Assembly (NCBI RefSeq): GCF_003597395.2
Contig: NC_133770.1
Coordinates: 82,036,170 to 82,100,169, forward strand
DNA: 64,000 nucleotides
DNA from: Chelonoidis abingdonii
Taxonomy: Eukaryota; Chordata; Testudines; Testudinidae
Reading direction: 5' to 3'
Shown here: piece after piece, positions 45,493 through 57,392 of the stretch
Layout: each line of letters begins with the position of its first letter
Position numbering within the stretch: position 1 is the first letter of the stretch
Notes under the pieces: generated by a model
The model's input: only the letters and a program-made list of their open reading frames with translations
What the model was told of the DNA's origin: nothing
Database searches by the model: none
Made by a program: the position numbers and the translations under genes

Positions 45493-46366
45493 TGTCTATA
45501 AAACAGATTAGCTAAGGGTTAATGATCTCTTTCACCTGGAAGAGGGTTAACAAACAACACCTGACCAGAGCACCAATCAGGAAAACAAGATACTTTCAAA
45601 TCTTCAAGGGACGGGCAAGCCTCTTGTTTTAGGATTTTTGTTTGGCTTTTGTTCTCTCTGGAGTCCTGGACAGGACTAGAGGTGCAACCCAGGTTTCGCA
45701 ATCTCCTGCTAAGTTCTTATGTATTCAGAATAGTGAGTAAGTAAAAAGGCGGTTTTATAGTCTTTTGCAATTGTTTTTCTTATTTTGCAGATGTTGTATT
45801 TGCTGGAAGTATTTCTCATTGTATTTCTTGCTGGATGCTCTATTAAGCCTAAAAGCACCCGTGTAATATTTCATTCTTGATACAGAGACAATTTTATGTT
45901 TTTCCTTCTTTTATTAAAAGTTTTTCCTCTTTTTTTAGAGAGCTAATGATCTTTTGGTTATCATTGGGTAAGACTCCAGGGAGGGAGTCTGCACTCACCA
46001 GGGAATTGGTGGAGGAAGACGGGGGAGGGAAAAACCTGCTCTCTGCATTTATCTCTTTTGTGTAGATTCACGGGCTTGAATCTGTCTATCTCTCCTAGTG
46101 TACCCAGGGCGGGGAGAATCTGGGAGGAAGAAAGGAGGGGGAAGGGAAATGGTTTATTCCCCTTTGTTGTGAAACTCAAGAAACCTGAGTCTTGGGGGTC
46201 CCCAGGGAAGGTTTTTGGGGGAGACCAGAGCATATCAGGTGCTCTACCCTAAGTCCTGATTGGTGGCAGCACTACAGGATCTAAGCTGGTAATAAAGCTT
46301 AGAGGATTCATGCTGGTACCCATATTTTGGACACTAAGGTTCAGATTTGGGAATTATACCATGACA
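45493..46366 (+). mobile_element. Solo LTR (874 bp) with perfect 5-bp TSD
   Basis: It starts TGTCTATAAAACAG and ends ATTATACCATGACA (TGTC...GACA). It is flanked by AAGAC at 45,488-45,492 and at 46,367-46,371. An ATTAAA poly(A)-like signal lies near 45,914 on the plus strand. No internal retroviral or gypsy coding sequence is adjacent, so it is a solo LTR. The family (ERV or gypsy) is not determined. Confidence 0.72.
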
Positions 46367-46406
46367 AAGACAAGCTGTAGAATCTGTATCCTTCCTCACT
46401 CCTCCC

Positions 46407-46688
46407 CAGGGGAAGCTCCAGGCACCAGCGCAGTAAGTGCATGCCTAGGGCGTCAAGCGGTGGGGGGTGGCCTACCAATCACTGAAAGGGCGCAGTCAGG
46501 CAGCCTTCGGCGGCATGCCTGTGGGAGGTCTGCTGGTCCCACAGCTTCAGCAGCCCTTCAGCGTGGGACTGGCAGATCACCCGCAGAAACACCACCAAAT
46601 CCGTGTGACTGGCAGACCTCCCACAGGCGCACTGCTGAAGGCTGCCTGACTGCCGTGCTTGCGGCAGCAAAAAACAGAGCTGCCCCTG
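46407..46688. mobile_element. hAT MITE, 282 bp, long internal hairpin
   Basis: It begins CAGGGGAAGCTCCAG and ends GAGCTGCCCCTG. The duplication CTCCTCCC (46,399-46,406) and CTTCTCCC (46,689-46,696) is 7 of 8. Internal arms of about 40 bp (46,497-46,536 and 46,611-46,649) are inverted, with CAGCCTTCGGC, CCTGTGGGAGGTCTGC and their complements. This accounts for the opposing ORFs here. The architecture is the same as in the element at 18,469-18,741. Confidence 0.88.
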
Positions 46689-46954
46689 CTTCTCCCAAAT
46701 CCTTATACATCCCTATATCCATGGAAGGGAGAGCTGCTGCTCAGGATACAGCTTTCCATGTGAACACTATTCTGGTCATGCATGGATCTCAACTAAGTCC
46801 TCCAGCCAAAAGAGAGAAGTAAGGATCAGATAAAGAAAAGTGAAATGCAAGGTAGTGAGTCCCCACCCCCCTCCATCATAAAAGAGCATGATGGCAAAAC
46901 CACCATCACCTTTAAGGTCCCATACTGCATTAGATTAGAAAAAGCAATTGCTAA

Positions 46955-47035
46955 TATGGGCCCTGATTCAGCAAATCCTTGAGCATGTGCTAAAGCCTCA
47001 TTGAAGTGAATGGGGTGTAAGCACATGAATCAGAG
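46955..47035. repeat. Old fold-back repeat (GAGCATGTGCT type)
   Basis: GGGCCCTGATTCAGCAAATC, TTGAGCATGTGCTAAAGC and GTAAGCACATGAATCAGAGC form a diverged dyad, related to 24,500-24,645. Confidence 0.45.
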
Positions 47036-47580
47036 CTATAGCAAAAAGCTGCTTCTGCCTGATGTGGTTTCAGCTAGTTAGGGCAGCTCAGAACTGGAGA
47101 AGGATCCGCTTTGGTTTTATTTTTTTAAATGGGTAAAAGATATTTGCTCAACTGGTTTTTGAAAATGGGTAAAAGCCAGCTCTCCTGCCTTCCCCAGCTT
47201 CTCAGGTAAGGAGTCAGACATGCTTAGAAAGTGTGTCTGCCAACAGGTCCAGGCCTACAATTTGATCATTAAAGAGCACAGCAGTGAAACAGAAAACTCA
47301 AGTGGTCACGTGCCACTTTTAGGCTGGGATTTCCAAAGAGGACTAAGGGAGTTGGGCACCAACTCCCACATACTTCCAACTGGGCACCTAATTGCCCTAG
47401 GCCCATCTGGGGAAAAAAAAAGCCTTACCCTTAATGCTGCCTTTCTTCTTCACTATTTTTCTATGCTGGGCTCTTAGCCCATCCATCTCCAAAGCAGGAT
47501 TTCCTTGTCTCACAACCTATGGTGTAATTAAGAGTTTTTCTGTCCCTTATCTGTTTGTATTTTTTTCGTTTACCCTATTG

Positions 47581-47807
47581 CAGGGGTTCTCAAACTGGAA
47601 GCTGGGACCCCTCAGGGGGCCACAAGGTTATTACATGGGGGGGGGGGTCACGAGCTGTCAGCCTCCATCCCAAACGCCACTCTTCCTCCGGCATTTATAA
47701 TGGTGTTAAATATATAAAAATGTGTTTTTAAATTTACAAGGGGGGGGTCACACTCAGAGGCTTGCTATGTGAAAGGGGTCACCAGTACAAGAGTTTGAGA
47801 ACCACTG
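47581..47807. mobile_element. Charlie-type hAT MITE, 227 bp
   Basis: The ends CAGGGGTTCTCAAACT and AGTTTGAGAACCACTG are the classic Charlie-type termini. The duplication CCCTATTG (47,573-47,580) and CCCTATTC (47,808-47,815) is 7 of 8. The interior contains two G-tract plus TCAC blocks. Confidence 0.92.
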
Positions 47808-48599
47808 CCCTATTCTGACCCCTTTCCCTGGCACTGAGCAAGATATGTGACACTGCAAAGAAATCTCACAAGCCAGAACTGAATGCAAATGGAGATGTTA
47901 AGATCATCATTGGGAGTGAATCACTCAAAATTTAGGTTATACTGACCTCTAGGGGACTACAATAAAAAGCCAAAAACATAAAGGCCTGAATTTCCATTTA
48001 TACTAAGGCCCCTTCACAACACCGTGTGGCAATGTAAAGGGGCCTGAAAGTAAATGTAATGTAATTAAACCCGTTTTCAGACCCCTGTACACTGGCACAG
48101 CTCTGTAAAGGGACCTCAGGTCCAAAGTGTTCCCATTCCCTCATTTCTTTATAATTCTGATACCTTAAGAAAAGCACACACAACCATGCACCTGTGTGTT
48201 TAAAACCAAGTAAGATATACGTTTGCAAGTTATATAGTATTTTTACAATTGCTGGGGCCAAGTGACAAATGTATGAGCAAACTATTTCTCTGATGCGAGA
48301 GGTGAAATATGAAGACCTATAGGACAAATGGGTTTGTTGTTGTGGACTTTTAAAAAGGGTTTATAGATCTGCTTAGATGGCATGCTTTCATTATGTTTCC
48401 TTTTGCTGCAATTGTGGTTGATGATGGAGGTAGGGCGGGCAGGGGCGAGATTTGCAATTTGTAGGCTACTGCTGGAACAAACTCTTAAAGGAATTTTCCT
48501 AACCACAAAGCTAAATTTATCTAAATCACTGGAATAGCCTTGCTCTTTTACTGACATGCAAGAGGGAGTGCCCCAGACAGTTGTATTGAAGCCATGTGC

Positions 48600-48730
48600 C
48601 TCCTGAAGAGCTGCCTGAAACTCAGAGAGACAAGGTGGATGAGGTAATATCTTTTACTGGACCAACTTCTGTGAATGAGAGAGACAAGCCTTTGAGCTTA
48701 AACCAAGCTCTTATTCAGGTCTGGGATCTA
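48600..48730 (-). mobile_element. Second Penelope-like family, 3' fragment
   Basis: On the minus strand, AGACCTGAATAAGAGC is followed by TTAAGCTC, then GGCTTGTCTCTCTC, TTGGTCCAGTAAAAGATATT and CCACCTTGTCTC. The layout repeats the hammerhead pattern of the 40-kb family with unrelated stem sequences. Confidence 0.55.
48682..48722 (-). ncRNA. Hammerhead ribozyme relic, mutated core
   Basis: Minus strand: stem I AGAC, core CTGAATA (G8 to U), stem II GAGCTTGG...TTAAGCTC, then AAAGGCTT where GAAAGCTT is expected, then stem I GTCT. Stem I and part of stem II still pair, but two core positions are lost, so it should be inactive. Confidence 0.5.
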
Positions 48731-48809
48731 ATCTCCTGCCTGATCCACAAAAGGTGGACACCTCGCCCCCCAATGGGAATGGTTCAGGATACTCCACTGA
48801 GCATCCAGT

Positions 48810-50810
48810 GACATTTTCCTCTTAAATGGTGTCCCCTCTGTTGAACGGAACGATTCCAGCCACAGAACTTATCAAAACAATACGTAGAGCACTATGGTTA
48901 AATGCCTGTTTTTCACAGACAGAAAATTATTTCAACATAGCAAATGAGGGTGGATTTGCTAGACTGACACAGTAGTCTTTCAAGCAAATCTGGGAACAGT
49001 ACGCCAATTTCACAGTTGCATTTAAAAGTGCAGTGTTTAAACAGACATAGCAGTGGACAAGTATTGCCATTTTCATTTATAGACAGAATGGATAACTTCC
49101 CAATTTCCACAAGACAGAGGACTTGTTAGGTGCTCAACCAAAGCCTGTGGAGCAACAGCAACTCATATTAGAACAGTGAAACTACTGCCTCATGTAGTCA
49201 ATGTTAAAATTCGCTATTGGTCCATTTAGCTGAAAACAGCTGGTAGTCCTGAATTCTGGCCTCCTAAGACCCAGCTTAATCTGTAGAGTTTAGAACTAAA
49301 TCTCATACAGTACCTTACACTTGCAAATTGTATTTGTTCCACCGCACACTGATGCTGCACAGAAAATATTAAGCTCATACCCAGCCCCTTCTCTCTCTCT
49401 CAGCATTTTCTTTGAGTTGTACACTCTGTCCTAGAACCACTGTATAGCATTATGTCACTTACAGAGAAAAGAATCCAGAAGTCATCAAAGTTTGGTAAGC
49501 TCTTTAATGGCAAGCTTATGGTGTAACTACACTGTTGGATTTGATGCCTAGGTGTCGGGGGAGAAAAAGTAGGAATGGAAGAATAGACAGGGTTCCATTG
49601 AAAGTTCACACCTTTTTAAGCATTTAACAAAAGGGCAACATCTTTTGGCAACCCATTTCACAGCTTTGTAGTCACAAACAGAGACAAATCTTCCAGCAAG
49701 AAAATGAAAAAAACCACACTAAAAACAGTTTTGCATGGCAAATGGTTCATTATTTCTGCTTGATATGTTGCTGGCTGGACTGAGCCCAACATTAGTAGAG
49801 TAAAACTTGACAACAAAAACTGATTTAGACTGAACTCCAGTTTTGACATTTATTCCCCTACTCCCTAAAGACTAAAGTAGACATCCTTTACATGCAATGT
49901 TATCACATCTTTGTCTACATAAATAACAGTATGTCAGTACAGAAAGGGAATTTCAAAAGCTCAAAGTATTTTACATGAAACTGGTGTAGCTTTCCTGTGG
50001 TCAGTACTGGCTAGCTCAAATAATTTTTTCTACAGACAAATGAACACCATTTGTGATACTCTATACATTCCTGCTTACAACTGAGCTGATTGATGAAGCA
50101 ATGTTACATGACTTTATTTAAACTTGAGCTTGTAATAATGTAGCTGTGCCTTTATGCATAATACCATTTAGAAATAATAAAACAGGTGATGTTAAAAAAT
50201 CCCAACATAATGCATTTGACCAACAATTTAGCACACTGAACTGGTCATTGCAGGTGGGGCTCTTAAACAAATCTCCTCCTACAGGGTGCAATGTGCATCT
50301 GCCATGGACATCAGATACCAACAATGCAATCTGATAAATGTCAGACCAAGTCTGATTAAATCCTAAAAGGGGCAGTTTCTGGTCTCAGGACTCAATATTC
50401 AGGTATTCAGGAACTCTGGGGAGAATGATGTGTCTCATTGTGTGTTTTTATTGTAATAAAGCCCTTTGGAAATTTAGGCCCCAATCTTACTCCTTCGCTC
50501 ACAGAGGATGCATAACTCTCCTTCACTCCCAATAACTTCAGGGAATCCACCACCTGTTAGGATTTAACACCTTCACTTCCTTCAGTCACTCCTGCCTAGT
50601 AATTAGGGACCATGGTTTTCCAACTGGGAACTCATATTGCAGAAGTGGGTTGGAAGAGAAGGGCTTTCCCAGAATTAAAAACCAAACAACAAAATGCCCC
50701 CCCCCCCTCTTGTTTAACACAATTCAGAACAGAGTACACACAGACACCAGATACAAAGTGCCTGCTTCCTTAGCTACTCAATCTTCAGAGCTGGAACCCC
50801 AGGCTGAGCA
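48810..50810. other. No supported gene
   Basis: AT-rich noncoding DNA with a C-run at about 50,697-50,708. Nothing assignable. Confidence 0.35.
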
Positions 50811-50818
50811 AGATTTTC

Positions 50819-50966
50819 AAGTGACTAGTGATTTCGTTTTTGGGTGCCCAAGATGGGACATCTTGAAGGGACATGATTTTGAGAGGTTGGGTGTTAAGCA
50901 TTTCCTGGAAACCAAGCCTCATTAAGATGTCTCAGTCTGGACACCCAAAAATCACTAGTCACTTAC
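50819..50966. repeat. Palindromic fold-back element, about 148 bp
   Basis: Left arm AAGTGACTAGTGATTT... TTTTGGGTGCCCAAGATGGG and right arm ...GGACACCCAAAAATCACTAG TCACTT are inverted over about 45 bp, separated by a loop of about 60 bp. It is a recurrent amniote dyad family of MITE-like shape with no coding content. Confidence 0.65.
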
Positions 50967-51564
50967 CATCAAACCTTGACCAGTGTGCTTCAGTCTTGGG
51001 TCCTGGTAAAACATGACTAAAAGTACTCTTTATTGAGAGAAATTGGACAGCTATTCCCTGCTTCTGTGAAACAGCCATCTGAAAACTACTTTGACTGTAA
51101 TGGACCCTTGGGACGGCTCTTCACAGCTTATTAAGAACTACAGCTGGGGCTGTATATGCCACAAGCTGCTTCGCTGCAGAACACGTTCCCCACTCCTGCT
51201 CCCCCGACTCAAACAGCATGTCCTGCAACACAGGGTGAAATCACAATAGTTTGTACGCAGGCCACTGATGAAGGAAAGCTAGCTACAATTATTTTCAGCA
51301 AAAACTGCATTTTATGAGCTTACAAATTTCAAAGGCACAGAGCTACCCCAAGTGTGGGGGGGAACTGACTAGCTGAGAAATAATACGGGATAGGGCTCGG
51401 AATTTGGACAGGGCGGTCCTGAGAGGTTCAAGTTACTGATTACGACTGTGAGTGGTGGGGTTGTTACTCCCCACATCTGTGTTAGTGAACGAAGAATTTA
51501 GTTTGTCTCTAAAATGCGCTGCCTGTATCCAGAGCAAGTTCTTTGGGGTCTTTTTGTTCTGTGT

Positions 51565-51640
51565 TTGGACAGCTCCTAGCACAATGGGGTCCTAGTCCAT
51601 GGCTGGAGCTCCTATGCTACCACAATACAAATAAATAAAT
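51565..51640 (-). repeat. Fragment of the GCGCTGTACAAACA-type repeat
   Basis: On the minus strand it reads TATTGTGGTAGCATAGGAGC and CCATGGACTAGGACCCCATT, then GTGCTAGGAGCTGTCCAAAC. This matches the 10.5-kb copy and shows the block missing at the hAT junction in the 34-37 kb copy. Confidence 0.65.
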
Positions 51641-51668
51641 ACCAACACTAGGCAAAAAAAAGTCTCTT

Positions 51669-51941
51669 AGGCCTGGTCTATACTTAAAATTTAGGTCAAC
51701 ACAGCTATAGCATTCAGGGGTGTGAAAAACCCACACCTCTGAGCCCAGGTCAGCATAGCTATGAACCCCCAGTTAGAATGCTTCAGTCCGCCTACCTACC
51801 ACCACTCAAGGAGGTGGAGTTCCTACAGTGATGGAAAAAGCCTATCCATCAACATAGGAAGCATTTACACTATCACGCTACAGGAGCATCAGTTCTGTAG
51901 CACAGCTGTGTCACTACAGTGCCTGTAGTTGACAAGCCCTA
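51669..51941. mobile_element. Harbinger-like MITE, about 270 bp
   Basis: It begins AGGCCTGGTCTATACTTAAA and ends GTAGTTGACAAGCCCTA. Internal GGTCAACACAGCTATAG and GAGCCCAGGTCAGCATAGCT are typical of this class. Terminal similarity is imperfect. Confidence 0.65.
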
Positions 51942-52435
51942 AGTTAATTTTTCTCCATCCCCCCCCCTTGTCACCCCCACATTTATCAATCATTATGCTA
52001 ATTTTAACCTACACAGAACTACACCCCTGACTTTGAGACCTTATAGGAACATGTAGCAGTTTCTCTATGGACTGCATGGGATCCAGAAGCAGACTGCTTG
52101 GAGCTAAGTCTAAGATCTCTCAGAAATCCTGGCATTTTTTCTGAAAGACATCATTCTACTCTCTTGCCCTGTGCTACCTTCACCCCAGCAAAATCTAGTT
52201 GTAATATTTATAAAACCTATTCCTTTTTTCCTGACGTTCCACCTATTTCTGAATCTTCCCAAACAGCACTCTGCTTATCGCAAAAGAGCAACATGGATTC
52301 AAAAGAGCCAGGTCTGAGAGTCTCTGTTCTGGACATTTACATTTAGTTAGAAAATCAAATCTATACCTGGAAAAAAGACTGGCTTTGCCCATTCTTTTTT
52401 ACCGTCTTTTCACCAACATTCTGCTTTGAGGATGG

Positions 52436-52885
52436 GCAATAATAAAATACTTATTAGTGTTCATCCCTAGATCGAAAAGCACTTTATATGGGTTAGTAAA
52501 CATTACTATCGTCTTTGTTTTACAGATTGGGAAACTGAAGTACAAGATTCAGGTTTCAGAGTAGTAGCCGTGTTAGTCTGCATCAGGAAAAACAACAAGG
52601 AGTCCTTGTGGCACCTCAGAGACTGAGATTTTCAAAGGAAAATATAGGCCTTAGGCACCCATTTCCCATTGAATTTCACCAGGCTTTGGATGCATAACTC
52701 TCACAGGCTCCCCTGAAAACCGCAGTGACTCACCTAAAGTCAAGAGTGAATCAGTGGCAGAGCTGATAAGAAACCCCAGATTCCCTGACTCAGGCTCCCA
52801 CCCTGCAAGCTCTTATCCACATGTGTTTGCAGGACTCGGATCTCAGGCGGGTGTTCTATCCATTGGGCCATGACTCCTCCTTTTA
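52436..52885 (+). repeat. MIR-like SINE, interrupted
   Basis: The left part (AAAGCACTTTATATGGG, TTTTACAGATTGGGAAACTG) and right part (GTGAATCAGTGGCAGAGCTG, TCCATTGGGCCATGACTCC) are one MIR-type SINE. It is split by a Penelope-like tail at 52,553-52,624 and a fold-back repeat at 52,625-52,735. Confidence 0.6.
52553..52624 (-). mobile_element. Penelope-like 3' tail fragment
   Basis: GTTTCAGAGTAGTAGCCGTG, TTAGTCTGCATCAGGAAAAA and GAGTCCTTGTGGCACCTCAG match the tail of the copy at 62,691. The ribozyme region is absent. Confidence 0.65.
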
Positions 52886-52899
52886 CTTACTGGGTAAGT

Positions 52900-54040
52900 G
52901 GCTAATAATTCCAACCCAGACAAGGGAAGTGAGAAGGAAAAAAAAAATAGTAAAAACTTTGGAACCCTTGTGGTTCCACTAGATAATCCAGCATTTCTTG
53001 GATTGTTTGATAAATAAGAAATAATACCATAACACCACAGAAACTGATATGGTCAAAGTCTAAGAAACCAGTATTTTTGATAAAATACATTCTGTATTAA
53101 TGCTAATTCAACATTTAATACACTTTAATTTATATTTTATCCTTTCTATATAAAATTCCAGTTTATTTTAAATGGTGCATGATAGTAGCCTGACCCAGCA
53201 GTGGCTCAACATGCTCAGCTCCCGGCAAAATCAATGGGAGACGAGGGGGTTCAGCACTTTGCAGGACTAGGCCCTTTCAGGAGCCTGATCTTCAATCCTT
53301 ATTTGGGCAAAACTCTTGCTGGCTTCAATAGGAGTTTAACCGGAGTGAAAGCTGCAGGCTAGGACCCTAGGCAAGTTGCAGAAGTCACTCACATGGCATA
53401 TGATGTTCAAAATAAAAACAAATGAATATAGGAAATAATATATCTATCTTCATAATTTACAGCTTTATGTTTGCTTATAGCCATATTAATGCTCAACTGC
53501 TCATCTGCAGCTCAGAGTCAATCAAAATGCAGGCAAAGGTGGCAAAGTGCAGAATACATCACAACTCCAATGTATGTAGTTCATAAGGGGTGGATCCTCC
53601 AGCCTTCACTCACTCAAGTAGCTCTTACTCACAGAAATAGTCCCATTGTAGTCAAACAGCCTGACTCTCGTTTGCATTAAGCCTCCTGAAAATTACATCT
53701 ATACCCATGTCAGAGCAGTGCAAAGGAGCCTTAATGTAAGGGAGAATCAGAAGCTGTGTGCAGTCGTCTGCACCTGTGCAAAACTGATTTAAATGGTTAG
53801 CAAATCAGAATGGTAGTATTTTATACCTACCTTGCATAGGTGCAAACAATGCACTACTTTAGGTTCAAAGCAGAGGAAAATCAGCCCCAAAATGTCTATT
53901 TGTATGAGTTGGAATCAAAGGATCAGCACCTAAAGAAGTAACCCCCAAAAAGCTCCTCTGAAGGACGCCCCTGTGTAAAGTTATGACAAGTCTCTTTTAG
54001 ATGGAAAGGAAAGAAAAACTTGGGTACTTAAAGCAGGGAT
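52900..54040. other. No supported gene
   Basis: Noncoding, with a possible fold-back relic at 53,185-53,340. It lies beyond the most distal candidate poly(A) site of the minus-strand gene. Confidence 0.35.
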
Positions 54041-54044
54041 GGAA

Positions 54045-56064
54045 ACCACTCGTATTACACTTTATTTTGGTAAGCAAAAAGCCTATTGCTGCTGTACAGC
54101 GTTATACAATGAACTGCCACAGTTCTCACACCACTAGTCCATAGAAAATGTGTTGCGACTATCATATTTATATGCCTGCATGCCAAGAGAATGTACAAAG
54201 TTTCATTAAACTCAGTTTCTTGTCTAGTTTGTGATATTCTTAAACTCAGACTTTTACAGTGTTGCAGACACTTCTGTGCATATTCAAATACCATTTTCCA
54301 TCTTGGTTACAGAAAGCTTTGCCTCTGTTAGAAAATTAAGTGTTATGCATCCCCTAAGCCTTCATCAGACACACAAATCACCAAGAAAATGAACTGTTTC
54401 ACTAGCCTTTAAAACGATTTCCTTTACAAATAGATCCAATAGGAGATACTGCTAATAACAGAGTTTTTAAAAGAGTGTCAGTTGTTTCTGAGAGTTGTCC
54501 AAGCATTTTCTCTTCACTAAGTGTTAATTTTTATAAAGCTAACGCTGTATTAAAGGGCTTTGAAGTTTGTGACCTACATTTTGTGTTTTTAAAAAAGTTG
54601 TCTAAAAACAGTCATTTAGAAATACTTTCCTAGATAGCGGAAAATTGCTGTACGAGAATGGAATCCCTTCTTTTCTTGCATTTTCAGAATAAAAGATGAG
54701 TAAATAAAGAGGTCCTGTCTTCTCACCATCTGACCCTCACTTGAGAGTCACTTACACCTGGGCAAACGAGGTGTAAAATACTATGGGTCTTACTTTAATT
54801 TAATCTAAAACCCCTTTCCACCACTCTGGGGGACAGGCCATCAGCTGACGGAAACTGTCATCATTCCACAGGCAATGACACCAGCCAAGGACCCACCCTA
54901 GGCAACGTAAAGGGACCTTAAAGTGGGCATAAATTACATCTGTGCTCCCTTCAAGACCTTTTTACACAGCGAGAACAATGTAAAAGGGGCTTAGTGAGAA
55001 TGAGAATCAGGACCTACCATTCTGGTCTGGTAGCATTTTACACCAACTTTGACAAGCATGAATAGCTACACAAGGTTCAAGACACTGAAGAACAAGGCCC
55101 AGTGTGAAGCAGCGGATTCCATTATAACTTGAAGAGCCAGGTGCTGGGTTTATACCCTTAGGACTTCAAAGTTAAGTTGCACTTTAATTCAGGATGCGGC
55201 AAGATTTGAATAAAGTTGTTGTTTTATTAAAGCCAGCGAAGCTGAAGGATGATTTTTGTGCAGGAGGAGACTATGCAATGGAAAATTTTTAATTCATTTA
55301 ATTTCCATTAAAACAGTATTTGGCTTTGGAACAGATGGTATCAAAGTACCAATGTGTACCCATCATGTGCACTGATCACACAAATGTCCTAATTATCCCC
55401 AGTGATTAACCCAGCACCTCTACATTCAGGTGGTGTTAAGAAACACTAAAATGTGCTGCACAAGCATTTGCCTAAATTTTGTCCCTCCTAAGTAATTTTT
55501 TTTTCCAAATCTTTATGTGCACTTCTGCAATATTAACCACTATGGAACTAGTGCTTTACAGGCATAATCGCTCACAGTCTGATACTCTGACTGGTAGTAT
55601 AGCAAAAAAAAAAAAAAAAATTAAAAAAAAATTGTTCAATTAAAACTAAAAATGCAGATTGCATTTATTCTCTGCATTCTTTTTCCTCCGTAAGGTCATA
55701 TGTGAGTACTTCACACACTATTCAACAGTTACTACATTCAAAGTACCCTACATTCTTGTCAGTGAATGTTATTCTCAAAACACAAGTCAAAGAGACAGTC
55801 AGCGACAAAACTAGTTCTAAATTAATGATGGCAGAATGCTACCAAGACAACTCCATAGAAACCCCACTGAAACAGGAGAGAAATTCAGGTCACTTCTTAA
55901 CAAAGCTCATCACAGAGATATTTATGTTTTGATTTTTTTTTTTTTTAAACTTTGATTCTGGGAGCCATATTTCCCATATGATGCGCTAATTCAAAAATGC
56001 TAATGCAGGAGCACATGACCCCACCTGGTACCAAGGGATTAAGATCTGTTAATTCCTCAGATAA
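54045..56064 (-). other. Probable 3' UTR region of the minus-strand gene
   Basis: This lies directly downstream of the stop codon at 56,065-56,067. AATAAA on the minus strand occurs at 55,664-55,669, 55,223-55,228 and 54,061-54,066, and I cannot tell which is used. An A17 tract near 55,604 and little recognisable transposon sequence fit a UTR or immediate downstream region. The extent is inferred. Confidence 0.4.
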
Positions 56065-56175
56065 TTACTGCTGGCTGACACCCATTTGTTGGTGATCGGC
56101 TTCTGGTTCCTCCTCTTCCACATCTGCGTTATATTCTTCAAATGCATCATCATCGACATCTGGAAGCCCCAGTAA
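56065..56175 (-). CDS. Terminal coding exon of a conserved gene (possibly USP34)
   Basis: The minus-strand exon follows a good acceptor (CTTTAAAAATAG just upstream, at 56,176-56,187) and reads LLGLPDVDDDAFEEYNADV, then EEEEPEADHQQMGVSQQ and TAA. It is 36 codons plus stop, phase 0. It joins in frame to the exon at 63,209-63,331, giving a joint ...FKSFRP-LLGLPD. The tail is strongly acidic (about one third D/E), typical of a disordered C-terminus. I recall this ending from the giant ubiquitin-specific protease USP34, but I could not confirm it, so no symbol is assigned. The codon pattern is free of stops and bias-like, unlike the transposon ORFs. The frame was too short to appear as a long ORF. 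Alternative: another conserved multi-exon gene with an acidic tail. Confidence 0.72.
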   Translation of the reverse strand, partial: LLGLPDVDDDAFEEYNADVEEEEPEADHQQMGVSQQ

Positions 56176-57392
56176 CTATTTTTAAAGAGAAAATGGGAAA
56201 GTGTAATAATCAACGGCAAAGATCAAACTGATGCCATGTTGCCAATTCTTGCAATTTTACCACGAGTCTCACCCCAATATTTGGCTTTTTTCTGAAAGCC
56301 CCAGAGTCACGAGGTTATGTGAGAATTTCAGCTTCCCCTCCCCCCCCCCCCCCAAGTAAATTTCCAGTCCTCATGGTTGCATAGAAAAGCTTCAAAATGT
56401 GAACCAAGTGCACCCTAAAGGCTCAGACACCAGCAGACAAATAAAATTATTCACAAACATTGGGGGATGGGGATGAGGGAAGGAAGAGACCTTCTGATCT
56501 TTAGGCCAGTCATGATTTTTGAATGCTTATGGTTGGCAAAACAATACTTCAGCTCTAGTTAACTCCGTTTAAAATTCTCCATTTGCACTGCATTCAATAA
56601 CCCTACAAAACGATCACACTTTTGCACCAAAAGGGAAACCATTCTATCCCACGAACACAGGACTGGCCAGAGTACAGCTCACTGAGTTAGAAGGGGTAGC
56701 CATAGGTGCTAAAGCCCTAAAAGACCAGAAGATCCCAGCAAGCAATCGCTTCATCTTGAACTATTCACCCTCTCAATCAAGTTGGAGCATTTTATGCTGA
56801 GTTCAGTAGTCTTAGCAGGAGATAGCTACATATTAAAATCAAAATTGGCCATGATCCTCTCAAATTTCTACAAATTAGATTTAGGCTCCTGACAAGGTAC
56901 CAATTAGGGCTGTCAAGTGATTAAAAAAATTAATCGCCATTAATCACACTGTTAATAATAGAATACCATTTATTTAAATATTTTGGATGTTTTCTACATT
57001 TTCAAATACATTGATTTCAATTACAATACAGAATGCAAAGTGAAGAGTGCTTACTTTAAATTTATTTTTTACTTCAAATATTTGCACTGTAAAAAATGAA
57101 AGAAAAACAGTATTTTTCAATTCACCTCATACATGTATTGTAGTACATTCTTTATCATGAAAGTTGAACTTAAAAATGAAGAATTATGTACAAAAAAACC
57201 CCTGCATTCAAAAATAAAACAATGTAAAACTTTAGAGTCCACAAATTCAATCAGTCCTACTTCTTGTTCAGCCAATCGCTAAGACAAACAAGTTTGTTTA
57301 CATTTGCAAAAGATAATGCTGCCTGCTTCTTGTTTACGTCACCTGAAAGTGAGAATTTTTTTTCTGGTGGTTTGGGTTCTGTAGTTTCCACA

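Noticed and set aside
46310..46822. 170-codon plus-strand ORF
   Set aside because: It crosses a solo LTR end and a hairpin-forming hAT MITE, so it cannot be an ancestral gene.
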